Assembly: GCA_028023455.1 (NCBI GenBank)
Contig: JAQFVV010012400.1
Span: forward strand, 12,407,748 to 12,471,747
DNA length: 64,000 bases
Direction: 5' to 3'
Source: Epiperipatus broadwayi
Taxonomy: Eukaryota; Onychophora; Udeonychophora; Euonychophora; Peripatidae
The position numbers and the translations under genes are program-made. Of this stretch, positions 11,925 to 25,629 are shown in pieces. The notes under the pieces are model-generated. The model saw nothing but the letters and a program-made list of their open reading frames with translations. It had not been told where the DNA came from and made no database searches. Each line of letters opens with the position of its first letter. The stretch's first letter is position 1.

Positions 11925-14215
11925 AAATTGTATCTTGATTCAACATGATTCATAGACTCGATAAAAGTACCTTGAAACCAACCATACATGAGATTGAAGA
12001 TCAAGAATATTTGTGGATTCTAACCTGTTTGTTTACTTACCCTCCAAATCTAAAAACCAATTAACAACCCTTTCAAAACAAGCAATTAATCTTTTCACAC
12101 TCTGTCTCGCAGTAACAGTGGTAGAACATGAGCCTCAGACATTTCTAACATTTCACATTGGCATTTACCTGAATTACATGTATGCATGAGTTGATGAAGG
12201 GATAGTGTGTGTTCTTAAGTCATTGGATAGCAGCACAATATTTAGATATAAATGCAAACTTTAAAGAAAAATTAATTAATATGAATCACAGGTAGATTAA
12301 ATTCATATATATATTTTAATAAAATGCATATTTATAATTGTTTAATATCTCGCTATTCAACATCACCACTCACTGATAGACAAATTTCAATTATATAACT
12401 AACATATGCCTCTCACAAGGTAGTGAAATAATCAATATGCCAATTTAAAACAGAAGGGTATTTAAAGTTCTTTGGTAGACACCAATTCAAGTATGGACAG
12501 GAGAAAAACAAATAGATAAAAAAAAGCTAAGATAGATGCCAATTCAAATATGTATGGGAGAAAAACAAATAGATAAAAAAATTAGCTTTTGATTAACTTT
12601 CACATAAACTCCTAATAAGAGAGAATAACTTGATTATGTTTTTAAGAAATTGTCTCAAGGAGAGTGACATGTTTGAATGCAAGTTGATTGCAATATTCAC
12701 AAGTAACTATTGCAAATAACTGTTAATGATAAACTATAATTTAATTTGACCAAATAATAGTCAACCAGCCACAATATGCTCAGAGAAATAAAACTTAATC
12801 ACATCCAGCATTTGAAATGGCATAACCAACACAAACTCAACCCCACTGTCTGGTTCCAGTGACACAAAGAATAGAGCACACTGCCCCAAGAGACAAACAA
12901 ATGGTTTGCATAATCTGCAAAACTTCAAAATATTTCAGGTGAAAACCAAGAATCATCAAGGCTTGCTTAGCTCAGCTTACCTCAAGTCTTCCCATTTGTT
13001 TCTTTCATATCCTGACCTACATTTTAGCCAGTCAATCTTTCATGTGGTATAATTATGAAACAGCAAACAAAAGAACCCCACAATCAATCAAGCGAAATGC
13101 ATGAGATGCAGAAACAAATACTGGAAAACATCATTTTTAAAATTAATTAAAATTATACTGAGCCACACAAGGTTATATTTATATAGTAGTGAATTGGCCA
13201 AGATCAGGTGTAAACAAATAGACCTCAAATATTATTTGAATATCATATTTTGTTTAAAGCGATGTGTCTCCCTTCAAAATGAAATCCCACCAACATTTTA
13301 AATTTAATATTTCTAAATTCTCTATTACAACTTAGCATGGAATAACCTTCTACCCCCTTTTTGTTCTTTTAACATTGAATAATATAGTTACAGTAGACAC
13401 TTGACCTAGCATATCCCCAAAACTAAACTGACTGTGCATGAATGTTTTATAATAGTAATACAAAAAAAATATAAAATAAAACAAAATCATTTCATCTTGA
13501 CAAAAAGGGGTACTCTAATTAATAATCATTTAGAGTGAACAGTTATTTATTTACTGACAATCACTGGCCAGGAAATAGGTAGAAAATCATTTTTTAAGTC
13601 ATAATGCAAAAGGGGGACAAGGCAGGTATGAATTTGTAGAGATGGAACAAATTGATACATGAATAAAAATTTAAATCAAATATTGTAAATCTAGACAGTA
13701 TATGTGTCTATAGGTAAGTAATAAATATCATTTATAGACTGCTTTATAAGAAAAGTTTTGATGTTAAGAGTGGCATAATTTAAGACATAAAATATATAGC
13801 AGAGACATTAAAGTTAATTACAGAAGTCAAGATTACCAAGTTTAGTCTATAGCATTTTAAATATATTTAGGAAGAATTACCCTTTAGAAGAAATTTCTTT
13901 ATATAGCAATTAATTATATGGTCACTGGAATTGGAAAAATAAATTAGCAGGTTAGAAATGTAAGAACTAATTTATTAACAGTCCAAACTTGAAATTTAAG
14001 TCCCATGACAGAATGATAACTTGAGGTTGGTTTTTACCATTTTGGCATAGGAATAGTTAGTTATTGAGTTCTGTTCCCAGAGTTCCATAGTTCAAAAATA
14101 AGGCATTTTAATTAAATATTTCCAGCTTCATGGTTTTTCTACAATCACACCTGGGACAATGGAAACGAAGGTCAGGTTCCGCTTATCCCACAATCATATT
14201 GCCACACTTATTTTT
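11925..14215. repeat. 2.2-kb repeat, copy 1
   Basis: Closely similar, in the same orientation, to 19455-21670. Shared landmarks are AGAATATTT-TGGATTCTAACC at the start and ACACCTGGGA-AA near the end. It follows directly after the polypurine tract of the integrase remnant, so it may be, or contain, a long Gypsy LTR. On the minus strand its end reads TGTGGCAATATGATTGTGGG, loosely like a primer-binding/leader region, so the orientation is uncertain. No conserved reading frame exists between the copies. Confidence 0.6.
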
Positions 14216-14639
14216 AAAAAACAATTGACATGGATCTACTATACTGCTTCCTCAACTAAAATGATAATGATTTTATTGACTTATTAATTCATCTGGAAAT
14301 TCAATATATACAAGAAGGTAGACAGAAAGTTTTATTTAATAATAATCGTTTACAAGCATGGATCAAGTTTGATCCCAGGTTAAAAACATGGAAAGATGTA
14401 AAGCATGGATCTTATCTACAGATCCATTGTTTCATTTCCCTCTAGTTAATGAGACAAATATTACTTGCTTCAGGTGGACATAGAAAATATCCAGGTTTGA
14501 AGTATCTTGTTCTACCTTACTTTCTTATTTGTCTTCTAATTCCCCCAAATTTCATAATCACTTCCCCCTATCTAGTATTTCTATTTTATTTCACTCATCC
14601 TAGTTCAAATCCTATTCTATTCCATGATTCCTGTCCTTT

Positions 14640-15640
14640 TTAATGGTGCTTTCTGGGTTTTCCAGGATCAGGAGGGAGATATGGCTTTAAATTTCTTGTG
14701 TTATGAATTCCTTTTAGACCACAATCTCCTTACAAAAGGAATGTGTTGTCTCTAAATTAGTTTTCCAGCACATATGGTCCTTGTTATATTTGGAAGAATT
14801 TCTTAATCTCCTTTTGGCTCATATTACTAGGTTTGGATTCTTTTAACCATTTCTGATTCGCTTGTTTGAATTGATGGCTTTGACTTTACCCTCTTCTCTG
14901 ATATTCAGCAGCATATAGTAATTGCTCTTGAGCAATTTTCTGGTCTCCTATTGGATTTTCCATCCGGTTCACCTCTGAAATATTAGATCTATATGAAACA
15001 CAGCATGGGTGACTACTATAAGGGTGGATTGTTGATTTTCTTTGTGGCTTCATTGCTTATCACCCACTGATTTATTTACAGTTCTCACATTTTGGTAATT
15101 ACTTTCCCCGGTTAATTGCCGATCACATCCCATACTAACTCTTGGTTCCCTACTCTCTCCATTGTCTTGATTTCCACTATGTTTGAGGCAAGCTATCTCT
15201 TTTGGTTGTATATCTAAGGTTCTTTTTCTCTTATCACTGCTTTCCTGTATGTCCAACTTTTCTTTCTATCTCAGCCAACCATATTTTTATTTTCGATTAA
15301 AATGTCTTGCAACATTTCCATCATCATCTACCTCTCTTTCTTCATCTCCTTTATCAAGTTATCTCCATTGGCCTATTCTTGTAGTGATCTCAACTTCTCC
15401 ATGCCACTTTGTTTGACACTTGACTTCTTTCTCTGGGTGTCTTAAGTATTATCTCATTGCTCCCTTCTTTCAAAATTCTCCATGCCACTTTTGTTTGACC
15501 CATGACTTCTTTCTCTGGGTTTTTTGAGAATTATCTCATTGCTCCCATTTTTCAAACCTTCATATTCTCTTTCCTGTTTATCTTCCTGTTTGCCAACCGC
15601 TATATTGAATTGTTCATCATGCATGTTCTCTTCCATTTTA
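14640..15640 (-). pseudogene. Second Gypsy-type pol C-terminal remnant
   Basis: Minus-strand translation contains AQEQLLYAAEYQRRG near 14900. It is followed by an interrupted GPY/F-like stretch near 14820-14680 (QGPYVLEN, RDNTFLL) and IHNTRNLKPYLPP, a typical integrase end. Upstream (15000-15640) is a strongly charged K/E/R/S-rich stretch with open frames at 15050-15256 and 15454-15636, of uncertain identity. Stops separate the parts. It differs in family from the plus-strand integrase at 10.7-11.8 kb. Confidence 0.45.
15395..15556 (-). repeat. 81-bp tandem duplication in the charged region
   Basis: Two units of 81 bp, each starting TTCTCCATGCCACTTT, lie head to tail. The period is 27 codons, so on the minus strand a 27-residue block is duplicated in frame, although stops now interrupt it. 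Confidence 0.7.
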
Positions 15641-15893
15641 TTTGTTTTGAAGATTTCTATTTTTTTAAAGAAATAAACACAACCTGCCTAACCCCCAATG
15701 ACTCACATATGAATCTACCTAAGTGGTATCTGCTCTGTTTTGCTCTGCTTCCTCTTTTTATCCCTACATCTAAACTTCCAGTTACCCTGTTTGCTTGAAG
15801 AAATAAAAATTTTCACTTGGCTGTCGTCTGATATCTGAAACAAACATAAGACATTTTATATTAGCTATGTATATACATTTATCATACATAAAA

Positions 15894-16112
15894 TTACTTC
15901 ACTTATTTCCCTTATATGATTCCAAGACCCCCTATAATGTAATACCTGGGTTCGAGAATATTGCTGCAGTTATCAATGATCACTCTTCTTGACAAATTTA
16001 ATTTACTTCACTTATTTCCCTTATATCATTCCAAGATTTCCTATAATGTAATACCTGGGTTTGAGAATATTGCTGCAGTTATCAATGATCACTCTTCTTG
16101 ATAAATTTAATT
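15894..16112. repeat. 109-bp tandem duplication
   Basis: Two near-identical 109-bp units follow each other, each with TTACTTCACTTATTTCCC and TGCTGCAGTTATCAATGATC. They differ at only a few bases, which implies a fairly recent duplication. Confidence 0.85.
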
Positions 16113-16189
16113 TTTTATAAGGGCATCAGCCAACAAGGTGAAATCCGATAAATCATGAAGGATCACCCAAGTCTACACACCAAAAAATG

Positions 16190-16790
16190 TTATTTTATCA
16201 TATCCTGATTTATTACTAATTTCTTTCTTTGTCTACATTTATCACATTATCTTCATAATTTCATTTCTTCATTCACTTATAAATGATATAAAAAATACAT
16301 ATATTTCATGAGTTCTTCATCTATTTTTTCAGGTCACTAAGATATAGATATACAAATATCTTCACCTGTTACTTCAGGTTACTTATTCATTTTTAAACAA
16401 TATAAAAAATACATATATATATATATCATGAGGTCTTCACCTATTCTTTCAGGTTACTTATATATTTTGACATTACAAATACATATAAGAGAGTCTTCAC
16501 CTACTACACCAGGTTGGTTATTTATTTTAGAAAAATATAAATATCTAAGGTCTTCACCTATAGTTTCAGGTTACTAAGATATATATATATGAATTATCTT
16601 CCATATATTTCTTCAGGATACTTATTCACTTTTAACAGTATATAAAAATATATATATATCATGAGGTCTTCACCTATTCTTTCAGGTTACTAAGATATAA
16701 TATGTATACAAATATCTTCATCTATTCCTTCAGGGTTACTTATTCATTTTTAAACAGTATATAAAAAATACATATATATCAGGGAGGAAA
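16190..16790. repeat. Degenerate minisatellite
   Basis: A unit built of TCTTCACCTATTCTTTCAGG, TTACTTATTCATTTTTAAAC and an ATACATATATAT run repeats about six to eight times with length variation between units. The polypyrimidine-CAG-like core is repeated but no coding sequence accompanies it, so it is not read as a series of splice acceptors. Confidence 0.75.
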
Positions 16791-17817
16791 AAAAACAATT
16801 TTGCTATTTTACAAAAAAAAAAAATCTTTATCCTTGGAAGTAGAAAAAAATTTCATTTATAACTTACATCTATATATCAAATTTATTCAATATTATTTCA
16901 GAAATCCAGGAAAAAAATCCTATACAATTATACCAGTTAATCTAAACCCTGTTCATGCATACATATTGAACTTGAAAAAAATATGGCGACATGCAGGGTA
17001 AGGAGAAATTCAAAATCTTTTTATGATCGTTTTGATGGACTCATAAGGGTGTTTAACAAAGTATTGGTTCTTACATACCTTTGAAGGATTACTTTAATTA
17101 TAACCCCTCATGTCACTCCCAGAAAGAGGAAAAATAATTCCCCTTCCTGAAAGGATATGCAATGCCAAATATTATTAAATACTGTCAATCAAACAAAAAT
17201 CTAGTAGAAATAAATACCCTAATGACTAAAGATTTAAATCCCAATAAGTTGGTATCCCACATGCTAGTTCAGCATTCCCTTTATCTCAGGTAAAGAAATG
17301 GGAAACTAAAACTCATGATCTAATTGCTTTTTTATTAAAGAAAGAAATATGGATAGAGTATTGAAGCAAAAAGGCAATTTTATAATTATTAAATAAATGT
17401 TTATTGAATCCCATATCCCTTCACCAATTACCAAGATAAATACAATAATAATAAACCCAAAAGCATAATAAATAGTAAAAATATATATATGAGCCTATTG
17501 TAGTTATTTTAATAAAGAAAGAGAATGTTAAAATATAAAACATAAAGAAAAGAATCAACTAGTGAGAAAGTGGTCTGAGAATCATAAACTCGCACATGAA
17601 TATATTTTTTAAACACTGAATAGTAATTAAAATGAGATTACCATAACAAAATAAATACACAAATAAAAGTTCTATACTATACATTGTTATATATATGAAA
17701 TTACTAGAATAAAAAAAAATAATTATCACATGAAGTCTCTATTGTACTTCTCTGAGTTTCAAGTAGGCCACATATCTGTTCATCCAGGATGGTAGGGACT
17801 TCTCTTTAACATGGCAT

Positions 17818-18046
17818 TATTCAGCAGCTTTCATAATCATTTGTGACTGGATTCAGGAGACATTTCTGACAACACTATTCAGCAACTTTCATGATAAGTT
17901 GATGGCTGGATTCAGGAGACATTTCTGATAATAGTGCTTAGCAGCTTTCATGATTATTTGATGGCTAGATTCAGGAGACATTTCTGACAATATTGCTCAG
18001 CAGCTTTGATGATCATTTGATGGCTGGATTCAGGAGACATTTCTGA
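17818..18046. repeat. 59-bp minisatellite, four units
   Basis: ATTCAGGAGACATTTCTGA occurs at 17851, 17910, 17969 and 18028, an exact 59-bp spacing. AGCAGCTTTCATGAT-like sequence lies between. Units differ by a few bases. Confidence 0.9.
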
Positions 18047-18394
18047 TGGCACGAGTGGAGCTGGGCGGGCATGTTGACTGGGGGTTCCTACCCATGAACA
18101 TTTCATTAACATGGGTATACTTGTGTTTCAAATATCAGCACCTCCCAGTAAACACAGTTCTGTGCTGCACTAATAATAATTGGATAGTTGGAAATCATTT
18201 TGAAGTTTACTCTTCATCTGGGTGATATGAAATGTATAGAAATTGAACAGCTGTCTACTTCTGTATGTTCTGCACTCACTCTCTATGTTTCCATAAGTTG
18301 AATAAATTCAATAACTTTGCCTCCAACTCTAAGTTTAAACAGGCCAGTTAAGATAACTCCAAATCAGCAAGTTAAAAAATAAGTCCAATCAGTT

Positions 18395-18485
18395 AACATG
18401 AGCGAGTGAATGATTGACTGATTCAGTGAGTGAGTGATTGACTCAGAGACAGAGTTAGAGAGAGTGTTTGTCTGAGTGTCTGAGA
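18395..18485. repeat. Simple repeat rich in GAGT/GATTGACT
   Basis: Low-complexity stretch of repeated GAGTGAGTGATTGACT words followed by GAGAGAGTGTTTGTCTGAGT. Confidence 0.8.
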
Positions 18486-19454
18486 CCCCCAAAGACCTGG
18501 TGAATAGCTTATATAGACCACTCATTAAAATTCCAATCTAGGTACCCCTCTGAAAAACATTTAATTAGCTAATTTTGAATTTTGTTAATGGATCCATACA
18601 ATGCATGAAGAATTCCTATGTAATCTCAAATTTTTTTATTTCTAATTAAATTTATTATCTAAGACATTTTGATAATCAAATTACACTTAAATATATATAT
18701 ATATTAATTAAACTAGATACCATTCTTCACCCGCATTAACTTAAATTTCTATGAATTCTTTTGTCAAGTTGAAATATTTGATAGTTAAAAAAAATTACTT
18801 ATCTACTAAAAATATAATTGCCTTTAGTCATTGCTTGAATTTAGAACAATGACCCCCCCCCACTGCTTAAATGCATTTGCAGAGAAAAACAATTAATAAA
18901 ACTCCTGATTTAAAATTACCTATATGTCGGAAGTTTTAAATATTTCCATTTCTTTTTTTACAAGCATTTAACAAAAAATATATATATATAAATACAAATT
19001 ATGCATAAACACCTTTGCATTTATTTTTTAAAAAATGAACATAAAAATATAATAAAAATGTATTATAAGCATATAGCTAATATGCTAACACATCGAATTA
19101 TAAGCCTTAACTATTGGCTTTTCTTGTGTGTGTGAGTATATGATATATCCACAGACATCTCTCATTTTATAACCTGACTTAATTTTAATTTATATAGATG
19201 GTACATACCCTCCCCTTTAATGGCTTTATTTCATATTCTTGGCTATTTGCTTACATAATACCATCTCATGCTTGGCCATATGAAGTGTGTCTGTCATAAT
19301 ATATCACAGTTTTTTATGTGTTTAAGCAAACTTTTTACTACCCAATGTGTTAAACTACCCAGTGTGTTAACAATCAATCCAGAGTCATGGAATTATTTTG
19401 AGTCCCACATTGGGGACCAAAATCCGGGGAAGAAAAAAACTACTGTATGGTCAA

Positions 19455-21670
19455 AATTGTATGTTAATTAAACACAATTCATGGTCTGGGTAAAAGTACC
19501 TTGAATCCAACATATGCGAGATCAAAGAACAAGAATATTTATGGATTCTAACCTGTTTACCCACCCTCTAAATCTAACAACCAATTAACAACACTTTTGA
19601 GGCAAGCAATTAATCTTTTCTAATTCCAGCCTGCAGCAACACAGTATAACTTTAAGTTTTGGACATTTCTAACATTTCACATTGGCATTTACCTGAATTA
19701 TTCAAATGCATGAGTTGACAAAGAGAGGGTATGTGTTCATAAGTCATCAGATATAAATGCAAAGTAAAATTAATTACCATGATTCACAGGTAGGTTAAAT
19801 TCATATATATATATATATTAATAAAACATATTTATAATTCTTTAATATCTCACTATTTAACTTCATTACTCACTGACAGACAAATTTCAATTATATAATT
19901 AACATATGCCTCTTACAAGTTAGCAGTATAATTTATATGCCAATTTAAATCAGAAGGTTGTTTAAAGTTCTTTGGTAGATACAAATTCAAGTATGTGCAG
20001 GAGAAAAACAAATAGATAAAAAAATAGCTTCTGATTAACATTCACATAAATAAACTTATTATAAAAGACAATAACTTGATTATGTTTTTAAGAAAGGGTC
20101 TTGAAGAGAGTGACACACCTGAATGCAAGCGGATCATGATATTCACAAATAACTATGTTAATGATAAAAAAATATATAATCTAATTTGACCAAACCATAG
20201 TCAACCCAACGCGATATGCTGAGAGAAATAAAAGATAATCACATTCAGCATTTAAAATGACATAACCAACACAAACTCAAACCCACTGTCCAGTTACAGT
20301 GAAGCAAAGAATAGAGCACATTGCCCCAAAAGACAAATAGTTTGTGGAATCTGCAAAACCCAAAATATTTCAGGTGAAAGACTAAGAATCATCAAGGCTT
20401 GCTAAGCTCAGCTTACCTTGAGTTTTCCCATTTTTGTCTTTCATATCCTGACCTACATTTTAGCCACTGAATTCCTCAGGTGGTATAATTATGAAACAGT
20501 AAACAAAAGAACACAAACAATCAATCAAGCGGAGAGCTGGAGGTGCAAAAACAAATACTGGAAAACATTTTTAAAATTACTTTAATTAAAATTATACTGC
20601 GCCACACAAGGTTATATTTTTATAATAGTGAATTGATCAAGATCAGATGTAAACAAATAGACCTCAAATATTATTCGAATACTGTATTTTGTTTAAAGCA
20701 ATGCATCTCTCCCTTCAAGACAAAATCCCACCAACATTTTAAATTTAATATTACTAAATTCTCTCTTATGACTTAGTGTGGAATAACTTTCCACCCCCCT
20801 TTTTGTTCTTTTAACATTGAATAATAAATTTAACAGTTACACACTTCACCTAGTGTCTCCCCCAAACTAAACTGTCTGTGCATGAATATGTTTTATAATA
20901 ATAATACAAAAAAATATAAAATCAAAATCATTTCATCTTGACAAAAAGGGGTCCTCTAATTAATAATCATTTAGAGTGAACAGTTATTTATTTACTGACA
21001 ATAATTGATCAAGAAATAGGTAAAAAAATTATTTTTAAGTCATAACACAAAAGAGGACAAGGCAGGTATGAATATGTCAAGATGGAACAAATTGGCACAT
21101 GAATAAAATTTTAAATCAAATATTAATAAATCTAGACAGTATATATGTCTATAGGTAAGTAATAAATATCATTTATAGACTGCTTTATAAGAAACGTTTT
21201 GACATTAAGAGAGGCATAATTTTAGACAGATAAAATATATACCACAGACATTAAAGTTAATTATAGAAGTCAAGGATACCAAGTTTAGTTTTATAACATG
21301 TTAAATGTATTTAGGGAGAATTACACTTTATAAGACATTTCTTTATATAGCTACTAATTATACAATCACTGGAATTTGAAAAATAAATTAGGAATGTAAG
21401 ACAGTTTAAAAGGTATTACCTAATTTATTAACAGATCCAAACTTGAATTTAGGTCCCATGACAGAATGATAACTTGAAGTTGGCTTTTATTACTTCAGCA
21501 TAGGAATACCTAAATATTGAGTTTTGTTCCAAGAGTTCCATTGTAAGCAGCCCAAAAATAAGGCATTTTAATTAAATTTTTCTGGCTTCATGGTTTTCTT
21601 TACGACCACACCTGGGATAACAGTGGACCAAGCAGGTCAGTTTTCACCCCAGAATTATATTGCAGCACAT
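19455..21670. repeat. 2.2-kb repeat, copy 2
   Basis: Direct-orientation counterpart of 11925-14215, with mostly single-base differences and short indels. It is preceded at 19405-19430 by CATTGGGGACCAAAATCCGG, which resembles an LTR end or leader sequence. It sits between the arms of the large inverted repeat. Short frames in the two copies share a few dozen residues (around 13101-13301 and 20543-20776) only because the DNA is paralogous. Confidence 0.6.
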
Positions 21671-22174
21671 TATTAATTTTGGTTTTATGTCAATTCTATG
21701 TATATAAATAATGTATTATTTGTAATCTATGAACATTGTACTAGTCTATTTTATGTAGCTCATTGAATTCAAACCAAATTTTCAATAAATGTACATAAAA
21801 AAATTTTGGGCACAATAAAATTTGCTTTTAAAAATAAATTCAAAGAGTAATTTTTTTTTTTAATTTAAGGATATTAGCTTGATAATAAAAAAATTAGAGT
21901 TGATTGCGATATAGACAAAAACTTTGGTTCCCAATTAAAATTTCAATAATAAAACATACATAAAATGGGCTTAAATTGTTAACCTCTACTATCTATAGAC
22001 TTAGGATTATCAGGATGGCATTGTAAAAAAGACCTGTTTTTATTTGTAATACTATATTAAACTGAATGATTATTTGAATATTGTGTACATATAACAATCA
22101 TCAAAAATGGAAAAAAGTTTAATCCATTATGCATCTGTTAAATATATTGTGCCAGGCACAATTTACCAAGAAAA

Positions 22175-24745
22175 AGATAGTATTAAAGGAACTATGGTTT
22201 AAAATACATAATAAAGCCATTAAGGGAGATATATACTATCTACATAACTTGAAAATTAAACATGTTATAAAATAAGTGAGAGGTGTCTGTAGATATATTA
22301 TATACTCACACACACAAGAATAAAGCCAATAGTTATGGCTATGGATTAGAATTTGATGTGTATACATATTAGCTATATGCTTATGATAATTTTGTTTTAC
22401 TTTTTTTTAAACTTCATTTTGTTTTTAGAAATTAATGCAAAGATGTTTATTTGTAATTTTTATTTAAAAAAGAGTGGTAACTTAATGATATTGTAAAAAA
22501 ATGGAAATGGTTAAATGTTTCAACATGTTTGTAATTTTGAAGTTGAAGTGTTATTAGTTATTTTTCTCTACAAGCACATTAAGCAAAGGGCGGGGCATTG
22601 TTCTACCAAATTTAAGAAAAGCCTAAAGGCATTTTTTTTAGTAAATAAGCAATTTTTTTTTTTTTTAAATTCTAAATTATTTCAGACAGACAAAAGAATT
22701 CATAGAAACTTATGCTAATGCGGGTTGAGAGAAATATCTAGATTAATTAACAAAATGTATTTTTAAGTTCAATTTGGTATAATCGGGTTGTAAGAAAATG
22801 TCTTATATATTAAATTCTTTTTCTATTTATGTTGAATGAGATAGCGGTCTGAGTGGATACAGCAATTTAATTAAAAATAAAAATTACTGAGATTAATTAG
22901 ATCAGGCATCCCCAACCTTTTTGCACTTAAGAGCACATTTTAAAATACCAGCCAGGTGGCGGGCACCATTTATTTTTTCAATGTAAATGTATAGTTGGAT
23001 ATTGTTAATAATACACATAATGTACAAAAAAATATTTATTTCAAAAATAAAATTTTAACATATAATTAACATTTATATTTGTATGTAAAACAATACAATA
23101 CAATAATTTATAAGAAATTTTAAAAATTAAATTTATTTCTATCAGATAAATAATTTTTTATCATGTTCGGATAGCGACGGGCACAAGTAAAATGGTCTGT
23201 GGGCGCCATGGTACTCAGGGCATAGGGTTGGGGATCCCTGAATTAGGTGATAGCATATGAATGTTTCAGGCATTGTCTGAATCAATTAGGAAAGAAATGC
23301 AAAAATTCGCTCATTAAATGTTTCTTAGAGGGGTATGTAATGAGTGGGCTGTATAAGCTATTTATTCAAGTGCTTGAGGCACTTGAATTTACAGAGTGGA
23401 AAAAAGAAATAGAGAGACAAACAGTGAACCATTCAGTGGGTTATATATATTCTTTTTATAATGCTTGTGATGAGCAAGTTTCCAGATGATATTGGAGTAG
23501 AAAATTATTATGGTTGGTCTTACCAGAAAGGTCGTGGTGTTTAAAAAGAAAAATAAAGGAGAATCTTTACCAGAGCTGTATAATTGTTTCATACCTGGGA
23601 GTTCGTGAATCAAAAAGAAAATCCTACTATTAGTGTGGTGACTGGAATGGAAGAAATCACATGGCAAAAAGTTAATGATGGCATAGCAAACTCACAGTAA
23701 TTATCACCAACCACCTGAGAATAAATGAGATTAATCTTGAAGATACATTTATATTCCTGTTCATGAAATGGTCATGATGTAAGGAAGCCTATTCAGCATG
23801 CCCACCCAGTTCTGCTCCTAATGTCAAGATATAGCCTCCCAATAAATCCAACCACTAGATGATGATGAAGACTGCTAAATGAGTTCTGTGTTCACGTAAA
23901 GTCCTCACACCCCTGATGAATAGCCTACTCAGAGAGCCCAAAGATGTATGAAGCGTGAAGACTTTATAGGGTACATTCTATTTTATTAATTTAATATTGA
24001 TATTATTGTGTAATGTATATCTTTCATATACATATTTCTTTAAGAAAAATATAAATAATATTTAATGTATTATTTATTGTTTGTCTAATGTATTTGTGTG
24101 CGAGGTTATAAGTTCTCAGACTACTCTCACTAATTGATCTTTTTTTCCATTTTGAAATGATATTTCTTTTATCGAAATGACTTTAGAATATGATAATGTT
24201 TCTTCTGCATAGAGGGTTATTATTATTTTTGTATTTATTTTTGATTGTAAGTGGATATTGGGTCTAATAAATATTTATTTAATGATTTTTAAAGTTGCCT
24301 TACTGCTTTGATATTTTGTTTGCTTTCTTTAACAACACAATAATTAGGTAATTAAGTGATTCTTTCGATCCACACTTCTTTAACTGGGATAAAGAGAATG
24401 CTGAGCTAGCATATGGGATACCAATTTATCGGGATTTAAATCTTTGGTCATTAGGGTATTTATTTTTATTAGATTTTCTGTTTGTTCTCTATTTCACATA
24501 ATTATTGACCTTAAATATCCTTTCAGGAGGGGGATTATTTTTTTCTCTTTCTGGGAGTGGCATGAGGGGTTGTATGTAAAGTGAATCCTTCAAAGGTGTG
24601 CAAGAGTCAATACTTTAATGCTCACTCTTATGGGTTTGAAATCACTCCTTATCCTGGCATGTCCCCATATTTTTTTTTCATGTTTAGTATGTATGCATAC
24701 TCAGCTCAACAGGGTTTGGAGGGACTGGTAGTACAGTGTCAATTT
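22175..24745 (-). repeat. Large inverted repeat, right arm
   Basis: Reverse-complement partner of 16900-19270, enlarged by a 338-bp hAT-like MITE at 22903-23240 that the left arm lacks. Part of the middle (about 23250-23750) is hard to align to the left arm by eye. Open frames at 23247-23489 and on the opposite strand overlap each other and look non-coding. Confidence 0.6.
22903..23240. mobile_element. hAT-type MITE, 338 bp
   Basis: Inverted termini CAGGCATCCCCAACC and GGGTTGGGGATCCCTG match the CAGG-GTCCCCAACC ends of many hAT-family elements. The flanks AATTAGAT (22895-22902) and AATTAGGT (23241-23248) form an 8-bp target duplication with one mismatch, as expected for hAT. Subterminal GGCGGGCACCATT and GGGCGCCATGGT are also hAT-like. 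There is no transposase, so it is non-autonomous. Confidence 0.85.
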
Positions 24746-24779
24746 ATTCTAATATTTGTAGCTATATTATATTTCTAAA

Positions 24780-25629
24780 GCTCATTACATTGCATATTGT
24801 AATAACTTCCATATTAGCTGATAACATGTATAATATCATTCCACAGTCCTTAATGCAAACATTTAGAAAATCAGTGAATAATAGATGGCCATGCAGTCAG
24901 ATTTAACATATGCATTTCTAGCCAAGTATTTTGCTTTTAACCTCATTGCATTTAAGTATTTTTCCAATACATAAAGAAAATTTAAATAGATACAATACTG
25001 TAGCTTTAAAACTTTCTTCCCACAAAATTAAGCTGGTAGCAAAGAATTCAGTTATCAAGATAATATTTCAGGGAAATATTTAAAAAAATTACTGTTAGTA
25101 ATAGAACAAATGCATAATGAATAACAAATAATATAAAATGAAAGAAGATTCAGAATGTGACATTTTCATGTCATCTGAGAATCAGGACAGTTGGGAGGAG
25201 GTAAGCAGTTGCAATATTAAGAAATGTCATTTTCTTTTGAGATTGTTGTTTTTCATGAAGGAAATTGTTTCCAAGTTTTACTGCTATAATCCAAAGTATG
25301 ATAGTGGAAAGAGAAAGCTATATGTATTGCAAATATGCATTTTAAAAATAGCTAAATACTACTAATTTTATTTGTTAATATATTATATATTTTACAAATA
25401 AAGTGTGAAAACAATTTCAGGATAAATTTTTCTCTGATAAAATAAACTAGTTAATATTTTTTTTTACATTTTATTCAATCAATAGTAAATGTTTATTGAA
25501 TAATTAATTAATACATAATGAATTGTCAGAACTCCAAAATCTTTTTACATACCATCAATTAACTTTTACATAATTTCAAGTGCTTACATCTTCAAATATT
25601 AACAATAATACTATATAAAATAATAATGA
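24780..25629 (-). other. 3' flank of gene copy 2
   Basis: DNA downstream of the intact gene. About 24840-25450 aligns with 52950-53640, where no gene follows. The 75-codon open frame at 25138-25365 is not preserved in that paralogue and is dismissed. AT-rich; TTTATT words near 25470-25497 could be minus-strand polyadenylation signals. Confidence 0.5.

Larger units (their letters stand above)
16900..19270 (+). repeat. Large inverted repeat, left arm
   Basis: This arm is the reverse complement, with divergence, of about 22175-24745. Matching landmarks are AACCCTGTTCATGCATACAT, CATGTCACTCCCAGAAAGAG, GATTTAAATCCCAATAAGTT, GCATTAACTTAAATTTCTAT and the TTCTTGTGTGTGTGAGTATA block. Between the arms lies the second copy of the 2.2-kb repeat. 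It could be a long-TIR transposon, or two copies of one element in opposite orientation. No transposase was recognised. Confidence 0.65.

Noticed and set aside
13101-13301. Open frame similar to one at 20543-20776
   Set aside because: Similarity extends equally outside the frames because both lie in the 2.2-kb repeat; the frames differ in start, length and indels.
16190-16790. Regular repeats considered as a CRISPR array
   Set aside because: Units vary in length, repeats are imperfect, there are no unique spacers, and the sequence is eukaryotic.
23247-23489. 80-codon frame in the right inverted arm
   Set aside because: No similarity recognised, overlaps an opposite-strand frame, and the left arm gives no equivalent; treated as non-coding.
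25138-25365. 75-codon plus-strand frame with soluble-protein composition
   Set aside because: The paralogous flank at 53330-53550 does not keep the frame, so it is not under selection.
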